Shown here: positions 11,516-21,958 of the stretch, one piece after another
Numbering within the stretch: position 1 is the first letter of the stretch
Layout: the number at the start of each line of letters is the position of its first letter
Source: Prunus persica
Taxonomy: Eukaryota > Streptophyta > Magnoliopsida > Rosales > Rosaceae
Length of the DNA stretch: 64,000 bases
NCBI RefSeq assembly: GCF_000346465.2
Contig: NC_034014.1
Coordinates: 29,893,777 to 29,957,776, forward strand
Direction of reading: 5' to 3'
Translations under genes and position numbers: made by a program
The notes under the pieces: generated by a model
What the model saw: only the letters and a program-made list of their open reading frames with translations
The model's database searches: none
Told to the model about the DNA's origin: nothing

Positions 11516-13290
11516 ATGGGGTGCTTTCCAAAATGTTTCACTAGTTGTAAGCGCCGAAAGCTCAAAAAATCAGTCACCGTGACTCCATTTAAACACCAAC
11601 AAGTAAGCAAAGCAAGCCCTCCATAATCACATTTTACTAATTGTAGTGTAGACTCTGCTATTCCCAATTTGGATTTTACTTATCTGAGATTAATTTGTTG
11701 CAGAGCTTTGAAGGTACTGAAAAAGTTGTTCAAATTCAACATGCTGAACCCACTAAGCTAGAAGACGTTTTGGAAGCCATTAAACTCACCAAAGAATCAA
11801 AGTAAGCTTTATCCGTTATTATAGCTTCGATCTTGATTCTGTTTCTTTTTTGGGAGCATCTGGTTCATTGGGTTTATGCCTTTGTGGGTTTTTTATTATA
11901 CATTTTTTTTAAAAGTTGACATATGTGGGGATTTATTTATGGTCATTAATAAATGTATACAGAGAGGAGGAGAATGAAGAACAATCAAAGAATGATGCCA
12001 AAAAGAAAGTTACGTTTGATTTGAATACCAAGGTCCATCATGAAGAATCATCTACCACTACCAAGGAAGTCACCAATAGCTTGGTGGAAAGCTCCGATGA
12101 GAAACAGGAAATACAAAAAGAGCTGGGACCGATTCTGGGTTCCATTATATCAAGCGTAGCACCATCTCATCCGTTAAACAAAAGATACGAAAATTGCGAA
12201 AACAATGAGGATGAATATGAAGATGTGGTGGACTTAGATGGAAGTGATTTGGATGCAGCTGATGATTATGAACAAGGACATGTCGATGATGAGTTTGATA
12301 GTAAGCAGCAAATCTCAATTCAAGAAGAGTCTTCCGAATCATTGTTTTCGCTATCGATAGATTCCAGGAAACAAGTTTATGATGCTGAAATAGATGAGAA
12401 GGAGGTCAACAGTCCAATGCCAAAGCTCAGTGCCTCTAACCAGGAAGTTAATCTAATAGGATCAAACCAAAATGCTAGGGATCAATCAGTGCTGAAGCCC
12501 ATTGAAAATCTTACTCAATGGAAGGAGGTCAAACAGAAAGCAACTTCCACAGCTTCAAAGCACCAAGAGAAGGAGAACATAAATACAGAGCAAGATTGCT
12601 ATGTACCCTTTAGCCCAGAGCCTACTTTAAAGCTGTCAAAACACTGCCCCAGGCCAAAGTCCGATGACCAGGGAACTGGGGTTGACACTAGCCTTTCAAG
12701 CTGGTTGGTTGAATCTGAGACCACGCCCAAGTCCAATGCCAGTAACAATTCTGTGGGGAACAACTCACTCTGTGAGAGAGTGATAAACTCACCCGGAAGC
12801 CGCGAAGATAGGCCAATTTTAGGAGCTTGGACAACTGAAGAGATAAAACAGTTGTCTGCTTTTTCTACCCCGAGACGGTCGCGAAGCCCAAGTCCGGACC
12901 AGATACCGATCATAGGCACTGTTGGGAGCTACTGGTGTCATACTGGTCAGACCATGGATTCGGACTCAAGCTCTTCTTGCAGCGGAATGCCAAGAACAGC
13001 AGGGAGAAACAGAGAGGTAAGAGTAAAGTTTTTCTTTTCTTTTTGAAAAAAATGCTATGTAATTACTTGAATTGTGGGTTAAACGTTGTTTGATTGGCCA
13101 AGAACAGCAGGGAGAAACAGAGAGGTAAGAGTAAAGTTTTTCTTTTCTTTTTGAAAAAAATGCTATGTAATTACTTGAATTGTGGGTTAAACGTTGTTTG
13201 ATTGTGCAGGATCCGAAAGTGAAATGGAAGTCTACTGCATTTGAGGCAAAATTGGAGAGAGCTTTAGACATGGGTCTACTTGAAGCTTAG
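11516..13290 (+). CDS. Acidic MGC-start protein, possibly JASON-like
   Basis: Four exons: 11516-11602, 11704-11801, 11963-13016, 13210-13290, summing to 1320 bp (439 aa) with consistent phase and GT-AG borders. The start MGCFPKCFTSCKRRK has the Gly2-Cys3 context of N-myristoylated, palmitoylated proteins followed by a basic patch. The middle is long, acidic and without recognisable fold; the C-terminal part holds LGAWTTEEIKQLSAFSTPRR, an SRSPSPDQIPIIGTVGSYW block and ends VKWKSTAFEAKLERAL. This plan resembles the plant JASON family, which positions organelles and spindles in male meiosis, but I rate that as a guess. An exact 108-bp tandem duplication covers the donor site of intron 3. Confidence 0.82.
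12989..13204. repeat. Exact 108-bp tandem duplication across exon 3 end and intron 3
   Basis: 12989-13096 and 13097-13204 look identical base for base. Each unit carries the last 28 bases of exon 3, a GTAAGA splice donor (13017 and 13125) and most of the intron. Only the second unit is followed by the TGCAG acceptor. Confidence 0.97.
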
Positions 13291-13906
13291 CTACAAATTA
13301 TAGCAATGGTGTCTGAGATGGGATATTCAGTATTTGTGATATTCATGTAATTTTGAATTCCAGGGGTCTAAATTTTAATCCGGTTGTCTGCTAGATATTT
13401 ATGTAATATTGTTATTTTTCTAATTGTTTTTTCATAAGGAAATTATCTTACATTCAATATTTAACTAATTAAGAAATGAAAATTTCAACTAATAAATAAA
13501 CTAACAGAGACGAACTCGTCAGGGAAATACAAAAATTGAACATGCGTAAAATGGTCGAATCAATTGAAGGTGCAATTTGTACGTCAGTATAAGATCGACC
13601 TGTGACAACTCATGAAAAATATGTAATGACTAAAACAAAGAAATTTTCTTACATGGGAAGGCAAAAGCTAAAAATCTCTGTAATACGGTACTAGAACAAA
13701 ATACTCAATACATCATTCTTCCATTTTCCCCCCAAGACTACAGTTTACCCAAGAGACGATACAACATTTATTTGTTTTGACAGTAATCACTCCCCTATCT
13801 TTGCCTTATATTTGAATCAGTTACAAGATCCTCTGAAAGGGAAATGTGCTATTTCTCCTTTGATTTTTTTTTTAAAAAAAACAGACAAGGACCCAAACTG
13901 GGTTTT
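13291..13906. other. Convergent 3' region between the MGC-protein gene and PEX12
   Basis: AT-rich 3' untranslated and short intergenic DNA between two converging genes. AATAAA-like motifs are present, for example AATAAATAAA near 13490, but I cannot fix a poly(A) site. No further gene seen. Confidence 0.6.
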
Positions 13907-16900
13907 CTACACATCGTGAAAGAGCCTCCTTATCTGGTCGACGGTGGTTGGCATCAATGTGATTGGACATCGCTTATACTGTGTCAATAACGACCCATAA
14001 GAAGACATTCAGTTACACGCTATGGAAAAACAACATAACTTGATGCATGGACAACACAACCACTGATTTTCTTTGCCTGCTTGGAATATGCAGACATAGT
14101 GATGTACTTGACAGTATGCAATATCAGTTTATATACTTCACTCCGAAGGGCAGCCTTTGTCAGACTTTCCCAAGGAATGTGAAAGTGTGTTTATCCACAC
14201 AAAACATTGACTATTGAAAATTAAAATTAACGGCTTCTGAAGGCCTCACCTGAGAAACATACTTGAAAATGCAGGCATAGCAAAAGACAAACCCAGAAAC
14301 TGTAATTACAGATGGATTCGCACGCCTCTGTGAACAGAGAGGACAAAGAGTTCTATCGGGTGGCAGTGGAATCCCCTCTTTGGCAACCTGTTTACAGTAA
14401 TGGATTAGACTTGATTACTTGAGCAACATACCAACTCTTTGATTGATTGGAAGTGCTATTAAATTCTAAAGAAAATGATAAATTAAAGCCAAGATGGATT
14501 GGAAAACACTTCACCTGGGGAGGTGGAGGTGGAGGAGGTGGAGGGTATATGGTTGGAGCTGACATTCTCTCTTCAGCAGATTGGTACCACCATTCCATCA
14601 TCTATGAGTTTAATTCAAATCAATGAAAGTTACAATGAGAATCATGTGATAAAAAATGACTATGAAAACTTGCCACCAGTCAAATTAAAGATTATTATGC
14701 TTGTTCCATAATTACAAAGGTCTTAATATCACATATGGGTAAGCCATGCTTACTTTAAAAAAGAATACTGCTGCAATTAACCCAGTCTGTGCATAATCGA
14801 GCACTGTGTATGTACCACTGAGCAATGCTCCTTGTAATGCCTGTATGGTGATTCATGTCAGATAGCAAGAAATGAACAACCAAGGTCAATCCAAACATAC
14901 AGAAGTGCTTCCTCATAATCTTTACATAATTTGTACTTTTTCTCGTGGAATATTACTAATCAAACACAATAATAATAGCAGACTACTTGCATATGTAAGG
15001 TCAACTACTATCATACCATGTTTCAAATCAATATGACTAAGAATCAAACTAAAAAGACTTGATTAAAACAATTAACCAAACTAACCAAATGTAGTTATAC
15101 CTTCAACCATGGAGGACCACGAAGTCTCTCACGTTCACGGCTTCTTGTTTTTGAAATTCTAGAAGATGTATCCATCTACCTTGACACCAAAAAATTGTTT
15201 TTCAACTATTGAATCATATACACAGAAACAAGAAGTCATCACCAAGCCACGCCAACTATCATTTTTCTTTTTCTTCTTTTCAATCTCATAAATGTGACAA
15301 AATTCAACGGATAAAAGTATATCGTACCAAAAATCCCTGACTAAATGCACTGAAAAATATAAAAGGATAAATAGATGAGAACCAAAACAAATTTTTGCCA
15401 CACAATACCAGCTCTTGCCCTGTAGCTCGACAGACATGAATCCCAAGAGCATGTAATCCTAAGGAATAAAATCCAGTTGCATCCAACAAGTATAACATCT
15501 GATAAGCAAATGAAAATCCTGCATCACCAGTTCTAGGTTAGAATGTATTATCTAACCAGACGTTCATATGGTAAAATACAGATAAAGGACCTAGAGTACT
15601 CCTAAGAAGAGATCAACAGATAGATTCACTGTGAAGATGTAACATCGTACATTGAAAACATAACAACATTAAGGGGACTTTAGATATATAATCTTTTAAT
15701 TGGCTAAGTTTAAAGAGCTTCATGTCAACATTATCTATTGTAAAGAAAAAGAACGCAAGTACTAGTCTTTTGAAAGTAAAACTTCTATAATTACACAAAT
15801 TAAGTAACTTCCCTCAGTTTCTACTGCTGGTTTATGCATAACATGCATATCCTCACAAATATGTTCGAGCAAAAAATTAAAAACAAAATCCAAATTGAAA
15901 GATGAAAGTCATTCTTCGCATATAAAGGTCAGCAAGAAAGATGCACAAACCTTCAGTACTAGCATGTAGCAAAGGATAGCAAGCACCTATAAATTTCTGG
16001 ATCTTTCTAGTCAAACGCGTTCTAACTGATGATTCCATATCCAAATTTCCTCTTGGAATAACAGAATCCTCCCCTCTATCAAATATATCAGCATCATCAA
16101 ATCTTTCATCAACGTGTCCCCATAAGCTTGCTTGAAGTCTGGCTTCCCTTTCTTTATTATAGATTGAATGCAATTTCGACTTAAAGTAAGGCAATACAAC
16201 CTAGTACATATTCGTTCACAAGTCAGTCCTCTTCATATAGCTAGACTTATAAGACAAAAGAAATCTACATAGCCCTATCTTGCAAAAACACAATAAGCAG
16301 GAGACCGTACCAAAAATACAACTGACAGAACTCTTTGGCGCTTTTCTAACCCAGAATGCTGAATTCCATCACCTGGGTTCAGGCGAGGATCATCCTTCAT
16401 GGCTTTTATCTTCACAGCCCGCCTTCTTAATCCATATAGAGACTCAGAGAAGGAAGCATCTGAAGAGAATAGGACCCAGAAGACAAAATTATCGTAGATG
16501 GTAACATTCATTGATCAGTCAGATGCAGAATAAAGTAAATTCGTAACTGCTGGAGCAAAATATGAATCAGAAAACCTGTAGTTCTCAAGCTATGAGTTTC
16601 GAGAACTAGCATGAGCAACGAAAAGAATTCGTCTTCATAGTCTAACACCCTATGGAGGAAGGGTCTTCGTAAAGCTAATACCTGTTGAAATTAACATTTA
16701 GAGATAAGATCATTCTCAGCCTACCAAACCCCAGAAACAAAGAGAGTTGTAAACAATCAAATTTTTACAAAAGAGAAAAAAGAAGAAGAGAGTAGATAGA
16801 GGTAGAGCTTACGCCGATGGAATAGGTGAGAGCGGCGCGAAGACTGGCAGGGAGCTGCTGAGCCGCCGCCATCTCGAAGAAGGTGGGACGAGTCCCTTGG

Positions 16901-16920
16901 CCTCCCACTTGAAACAACAT
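13907..16920 (-). CDS. PEX12: Peroxisome biogenesis protein 12 (RING peroxin)
   Basis: Ten exons (minus): 16813-16920, 16576-16681, 16311-16459, 15951-16200, 15409-15518, 15101-15175, 14754-14840, 14515-14601, 14250-14387, 13907-13978. Total 1182 bp, 393 aa, the usual plant PEX12 length. PEX12 is a peroxisomal membrane ubiquitin ligase acting with PEX2 and PEX10 to recycle the import receptor PEX5. Recognisable blocks are the start MLFQVGGQGTRPTFFEMAAA, SGLEKRQRVLSVVFLVVLPY, YLLDATGFYSLGLHALGIHV (membrane region), the poly-proline linker after MMEWWYQSAEER, and a C-terminal RING-like zinc site beginning LCPLCSQRRANP and ending YKRCPIT (about residues 338-376), which has fewer zinc ligands than a full RING, as is normal for PEX12. 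All phases match. Confidence 0.97.
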
Positions 16921-16928
16921 CTTATTTG

Positions 16929-16960
<32 letters not shown>

Positions 16961-17906
16961 TCCTGTTTCTTGAGCTTAATAAATTAGTTTTGGGTGCAGC
17001 AGAGTAAGGACCTACCAAGTAAAAACAAGGTTGAGAACTTGCGATGCGATGCGAAATTTGACAGTTTGTGTTGGAAGGAACACAACACCGCCACATCCAA
17101 ATTCCAATTACAAAAGCATATTGCCCAGCCTATTTGTTTTCAGAGCAAAAATAAAAAATAATTGGTTTTCAGAGCAAAAATAAAAAATAAAAAATCATTT
17201 GGTCTTTCTCTTTTCATCCTTAATTTGTTTTCGTTTTTGTTTTTTTTTCAAGAAACACCACATAAATTATTAGGACTATGTGCATTTGTCATCCAATTAA
17301 AAATAATTAAAAAAAATTTCATGAACCTCAAGAACCATTTATTTAAGATAAAAAGCCTTAAATAAATAAAGCGTTTATTTATGGGTGTGGGGTAAAGGAA
17401 ATATAATCAATTCTTTAATTCTTGAGTCGATGACTATGGCCATATTATTGAATTTCAGAGAAAACGAAACAGGACTGTTAAACCATCCATTAACAATGAA
17501 TGTGAATGCAAGTGCTTTACAAGGAATGTGTTCTAGACATTTTGGCTGGAGTTTTATGTATACATACTGTTCACAATTGGGCTGCATGATAGATGGGGTA
17601 TACCTATACATACTGGGCTGTTCTCATGTAGGCCTACACGATTATTGATTCTCGTTTTTGAGAAAGAAAAAGAGGTCCTTCACTTTTGAACAAAAAGGAA
17701 ATGAAAAAAAAAAACATGACACTAATTATTGAACTGTTCAAATTCAAAACCCAAGTACCCGCCAATACTAACATGATTTATATGCTAAAGTCCAAAGTAA
17801 ACAAAAACTAACCCATAATTAAGCGATTGCTAATATTAATTAGTGCTAATTAAAACGAGACTATAACTCCAACAAGAACAAGGTCCTCCAAAATGGTTGA
17901 GATTCT
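16921..17906. other. PEX12 leader and intergenic DNA
   Basis: Has a CT microsatellite at about 16928-16957 just upstream of the PEX12 start, the short duplication at 17131-17190, and AT-rich DNA. From about 17780 it resembles 20165-20345 (shared stretches AAAGTCCAAAGT and AACGAGACTATAACTCCAA), part of a local duplication. Confidence 0.6.
17131..17190. repeat. Short local duplication upstream of PEX12
   Basis: A roughly 30-bp unit containing GGTTTTCAGAGCAAAAATAA occurs twice in tandem, with the second copy starting near 17162. No function seen. Confidence 0.8.
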
Positions 17907-18397
17907 TTATAAATGCAAATCCTCAAGATCCTTATTAACTTTCAGATTCCTTAAAATGGCATTGACACGAGGGGAATGATCCACGTTATGAACAATGAAA
18001 TTTACTACGGTCTTCTTGATAAATTTTAGTCCGCACTGTGAACCTGATTTACCGAAATAACGAAGAATTAACTACCGTTTGTACCTGATTTACCGGAATA
18101 CGTATTGATAAGAGATGAACAAGCTGCTTGGCCTTGACAATTATATCCGGGTCAGTAGTCTTGGTTGTTTTGATTGTTATGTAACCAAAAACCTGACCAT
18201 GCATGATTCAAAATAAAACAAGTTAATTAGTATCTGCATCCAATCATACATAATTTGAATCAACCATCGATTGATCAAGAGTAGATATTTCAAAAACAAC
18301 ATTAATTTATTATGACATACCACATCCAATCTGCATATGATACCATACTCTTTTAAAGCAGATTTCACATTCGGCCAAGCTTCTTGCAAAAATATTG
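17907..18397 (-). pseudogene. KRR1-like fragment 1, KH core missing
   Basis: Exon-like pieces on the minus strand are 18321-18397 (FLQEAWPNVKSALKEYGIIC), 18085-18192 (KTTDPDIIVKAKQLVHLLS), phase-compatible with each other, then a shifted frame ending at 17907 (GSQCGLKFIKKTVV). These match, in order, blocks I know from KRR1, the KH-domain protein of the small-subunit processome (YLQEAWP.VKSALKEYGI, TRDPYIIVKARDLIKLLS, GLKQVRRIVEDC). The central KH part with the RRQRLIGPKGSTLKALE core is missing, and the frame is broken by a stop near 18045. About 490 bp of gene remains. A decayed copy is the simplest reading; a very reduced expressed protein is less likely. Confidence 0.6.
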
Positions 18398-18548
18398 CTG
18401 CACGAAACAATGCAACGGCTCATATTGATAAAGTATTTGTTCTTTTATATAACTAAACCATTAATAGTAATGATTTAAAAACATATGGGATAAGTTGTGT
18501 CGAAATCCTTTTATTTCTAGAGGTCTCAGACATGGTTGTTTTCACCCA

Positions 18549-19149
18549 TCAGCCATCACCCACCCACCCCAACGATAAAATAAAGGGAGTATCTTCAGGG
18601 GTAACATGGCATTTAGGGAAGTGCCTAGAGAAAGCGATGCCTTGAGGCTTTCCATCTTCGTTTAGCAGAGGCTCAAACCTCCTATTATACAACATTTTGG
18701 ATATGTCTGCATCGCGGCTCCAACGGACTAGCTGCAAATCTATTTCTGCACAAAACAATGCAAAGGATCATCTCATATTCTCATTGGTTGGTGCATGCAC
18801 AAGTATTTGTTCTTTTGAATAGTCCTTATTAAAAATCTAAGAATGGTGAAACTTTGAGAGACACAGAGAGAGAGAGAGGGCATGTACCGAAGCCTTGAGG
18901 GCAGCGACTGAGGAAAGAGGTGATTTCAGGATTCTCATCTTCGTACAGTGAAGGGCCAAACATCTTCTTCAAAATTTGGACGATTTCTGGATTCTCATAC
19001 CACTGCATTTCCTGTAACGAGGACGTGTCTGTCGTTTTTGCAGTGGAGGGCGAAATTAACCTCTTCTTCACCATCTGGAGGACTTCTGGATCCTCGTACC
19101 ACTCCACAGAAAACTCATAGTAGCCTTCTTTGTTGGTCTCCATGTCCAT
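18549..19149 (-). CDS. Small two-exon ORF with WYE(D/N)PE repeats, function unknown
   Basis: Exons 18888-19149 and 18549-18745 join in phase to 152 aa plus stop. I do not recognise the family. The N-terminal exon has a repeated motif: WYEDPEVLQMVKKRL, WYENPEIVQILKKMF and a weaker YEDENPEITSFLSRC. The second exon reads IDLQLVRWSRDADIS and ends LSLGWVGDG. The first exon is also phase-compatible with the KRR1-like exon at 18321-18397, and the intron ends before both acceptors are alike (GTTTTGTGCAG versus GTTTCGTGCAG), so the two downstream exons may be alternatives or products of duplication. No membrane segment or signal peptide. Could be a pseudogene; transcript data are lacking. Confidence 0.45.
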
Positions 19150-19323
19150 GGTCGCTCGCGCTGTCGGCCAAGAGAAGAAGAGATTTAGGGTGGATTTAAG
19201 GGAGATGGCGGGAATATTTTGGGGTGGATTTATATAATTCGGGGATGAGCCGTGGTGACTCGGGCCGGGATCAGACGGGGCTGTTTTGGGCCTAGACGGG
19301 CGAGTTGAGACATCCAATTTCTT

Positions 19324-19599
19324 TTATAAATTTGTTTTTGAAAGAAACCTCAGCAAGGAGGCATAGTGAAAAGAGACTTCAGGCAGTGTCACGAGAAAGC
19401 TCTTAATATCCTCATATATGTTGCCAAGACTAGAATGGTACATTCCCGGATTGTTCACCGCTGCCGCCACCACCACCACCAAGGAGTCCCCTTCAAACAT
19501 AGGGCGCGCCAAGCCCTCAGCATGCTCAGCCGATGATACTATTACTGCAAACTTCGCCATAGCGCCAAAGGCACCATCATCCTGTCGCGCAACTATCAC
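19324..19599 (-). pseudogene. RNase H-like (RVT_3 type) fragment
   Basis: An open stretch of about 90 residues reads ARQDDGAFGAMAKFAV, SSAEHAEGLA, MFEGDSLVVVVAAAV and LGNIYEDIKSFL. This order (R-DDG start, AEAEALA helix, EGDSL strand, DI.S.L helix) is that of the plant RNase H-like domain common in LINE-derived proteins. N- and C-terminal parts are missing. Likely a remnant of a non-LTR retrotransposon; strand minus. Confidence 0.5.
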
Positions 19600-19812
19600 A
19601 AGGTGAATAGTTTAACTTGCAAACACACTAAGAGCAAAATCTTAGTTAAAACTTCTTCCATATTTTTTATCTTGATTCTGCCATATTTCTTCCCAACCAA
19701 CACTACCCCCAAAGTTCTTCTATCTCACGCTGATTTAGATTTCTCTCTTGTAAACAAAAACGAGAGAGATTCCCCGACTTCACACAAAAATTACAAAATC
19801 ATAACGAACAAA

Positions 19813-20064
19813 TTCAACAATTTCTTTTTCTTCTCCCTTGGGATGTTTTTTTACCATTCATCAATTAGAATATAGATAAATTCATATTATCAATGGTGCC
19901 GAAGAGAAATCTAGTATGTGCTTCAAAAAGATAATGGAAGATTAATATCTCCTAATAATACTTACTGTACATATACATGCATGATACTGATTGTCATATT
20001 TGGGAAGAAAAAATAATCACACTTTTGAACAATTTCATCTAATAATTAATAACAAGCATATCAT
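19813..20064. repeat. Diverged direct repeat, left copy
   Basis: About 252 bp that recurs in the same orientation at 27331-27580. Shared landmarks include AATTTCTTTTTCTTCTCC, AAAAAGATAATGGAAGATTA, TTACTGTACATA and GAACAATTTCATCTAATAAT. Small indels and substitutions show it is old. Confidence 0.85.
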
Positions 20065-20382
20065 TTTGCATGAAATCACACTTTTGAACAAAGCTTGGAA
20101 AACAAGAAGCAATTTTGAGATTGCATATTTAATATAAATAGTATCTTATTGTTCATTGGAGGTGGTGATTAAAGTCCAAAGTGCTAAGTAAAAATTAATC
20201 CATAATTAAGTGATAATTGTTTGCCATACAGTTTTGACTATACTAGGCTGGCTAATATTTGCAACACAGTGCTAAAGTTGTTCCATTTAAAACGAGACTA
20301 TAACTCCAAGGTCCTTGACATTCTTTGTCACTCGAATCGAAAGGATCAAAATAATTAATAACTCCAAAATTCTCGAGATTCT

Positions 20383-20697
20383 TCATAAATACAAACCCTT
20401 AGGATTTATCATCGCTTGAAAACTCGTTAAAATCGCATTCACAAGGAGAGAAGGATCCACATCATGAAAAGAATCCACATCATGAACAATGACATCTACC
20501 ACGATCCTCCTAATTACTTGTAATATGAGCGGTGAACCTATAACAGCAATGATGTCTATCTGATATTCATATTCGGAATAGCTTGTAAGGGTTGCGCGAA
20601 AAAAGATCTCCAAGGCTACCAATCCTTCAAGTATCTGCATCTCAATTATATTTATTTTCAAAGTTGAGACAAGCGACAAACAAAAAGAATTAAACAA
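20383..20697 (-). pseudogene. KRR1-like fragment 2 (C-terminal part)
   Basis: A 104-residue frame, minus strand, reads LEGLVALEIFFRATL, then IAVIGSPLILQVIRRIVVD and VNAIL near the stop. It is a paralogue of the end of fragment 1 (VNFIVHNVDHSPRVNAIL versus VDVIVHDVDS...LLVNAIL) and resembles KRR1 around TLKALEILT...GLKQVRRIVEDC. It keeps the ALEIL segment that fragment 1 has lost. No upstream KRR1 exons are seen, and the RNA-binding GxxG loop is absent. Confidence 0.55.
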
Positions 20698-20884
20698 TGT
20701 ACCTAGCTAATCAAGTCACAGACCAGTAACTAAAGCATGATTTAGAAGAATATTTTATGCACCTACATGTAAGTAATGCATGAGGCGTCCCAGCAGCACC
20801 GAATATTGCCCCTGCACCCTATTATTTTTCTTTCGTTTCTCGCAAATATTTACTTACAACATGCGGGTCTCTTGCATGTAACTT

Positions 20885-21323
20885 CTAGGATCTGTTCAAC
20901 GGATCCCGAGCTTCTGCATTTAGAGACCGTGCATATACCTGTATTTCGTTATGGAGAATGATGCACGTCATCATAATGCCGAAGCACCTCTTCATCAAAC
21001 ATATGAGCAGACGCCCTAATGATTGCCCACCGAGGAGGATACCAAAACACATTTTCACATCTTTCCTATAACCCTCTTGATAGGTAGCAAAGTATTTTTC
21101 CTTCTCCCATTGGAGATGCGGAATTGTTTTGACGAATGTCGTCCACCTCAGGTAAATTTCGTCTGCTAGGTAGTACCTACATGAGTAGATGATATTGTTG
21201 ATTCCATATGCAATCTGAGGGACTTGACCTCTCAACACATTGTTGAACACCGGGAATTGATCGAGCACGTTAATGTCATTTTGAGATCCAGCAACTCTGA
21301 AAAAGGCATGCCAAATCCAGGTA
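20885..21323 (-). pseudogene. PIF/Harbinger transposase, C-terminal half
   Basis: Minus-strand frame reads TWIWHAFFRVAGSQNDINVL, YYLADEIYLRWTTFVKTI and ends in CIILHNEIQVYARSLN, the DDE_Tnp_4 (HARBI1-like) transposase pattern. The second catalytic Asp is present in SQNDINVLD. In the block that normally reads KDVERAFG the sequence is KDVKMCFG, so the third catalytic residue appears to be Lys instead of Glu. Its upstream half lies at 26082-26784, cut off by copia element B. Confidence 0.85.
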
Positions 21324-21328
21324 TCGAA

Positions 21329-21521
21329 TGTAAAATTGTAATCAAAGGAAGAATATTTGATTACTGGATGATTTTCTCTTTACAATGTCAAGGGTATCTA
21401 TACCCAGGTTCCCTACAATCAAGAGACTAATAAAGGAAAGCAAATCATGTACAATCAATTACATATAATTTGGCTAATCACTCAATCCCTAATATATTAG
21501 GATTTAGTTGACTTCTCAACA
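21329..21521 (-). repeat. 3' LTR of copia element B
   Basis: 193 bp, aligned without gaps to the LTR at 25884-26076. On the minus strand it begins TGTTGAGAAGTC directly after the polypurine tract. Confidence 0.95.
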
Positions 21522-21530
21522 CTCTCCCTC
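21522..21530 (-). other. Polypurine tract of copia element B
   Basis: Minus strand reads GAGGGAGAG immediately upstream of the 3' LTR, the plus-strand DNA primer site of the element. Confidence 0.85.
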
Positions 21531-21852
21531 AAGTTGGAGAGTGAATATTGTGAACTTCCAACTTGCACACCATAGCCGAAAAATCTTCTTTTCCCGAGGC
21601 CTTCGTAAACACGTCTACTACTTGTTGTTGAGATGGAATATATCTTGTAACCACTGTTCTATCCAGAATTTTATCCCTGATAAAATGACAGTCGATTTCA
21701 ATGTGTCTAGTTCTGTCATAGAACACTAGATTGGCAGATATGTGCAGCGCGGCTTGGTTGTCACAGTGTAAAGTAGCTGGTCCTGGGTCTGGGAGTTGTA
21801 GGTCTTGCAATAGATAATGCAACCAAGTAATTTCACAGCAAGCACCTGTCAT
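21529..21852 (-). pseudogene. RNase H end of copia element B
   Basis: Frame with CCEITWLHYLLQDL, LHCDNQAALHISANLVFY, RTRHIEIDCHFIRDKI and IPSQQQVVDVFTKA, the usual copia RNase H tail, ending at the polypurine tract. Confidence 0.92.
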
Positions 21853-21958
21853 GCACGATATTCAGCCTATGCTAAAGAAGAGATACTGTTTTTTGTCTTT
21901 TTGTTCTCCATGAGATCAAAAAATTTCCAAGAAACACGTAATAGCCACTTGTTGACCT

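Noticed and set aside
12966..13271. Repetitive 101-residue minus-strand ORF
   Set aside because: Its repeat is the antisense of the 108-bp tandem duplication, not a repeat protein.
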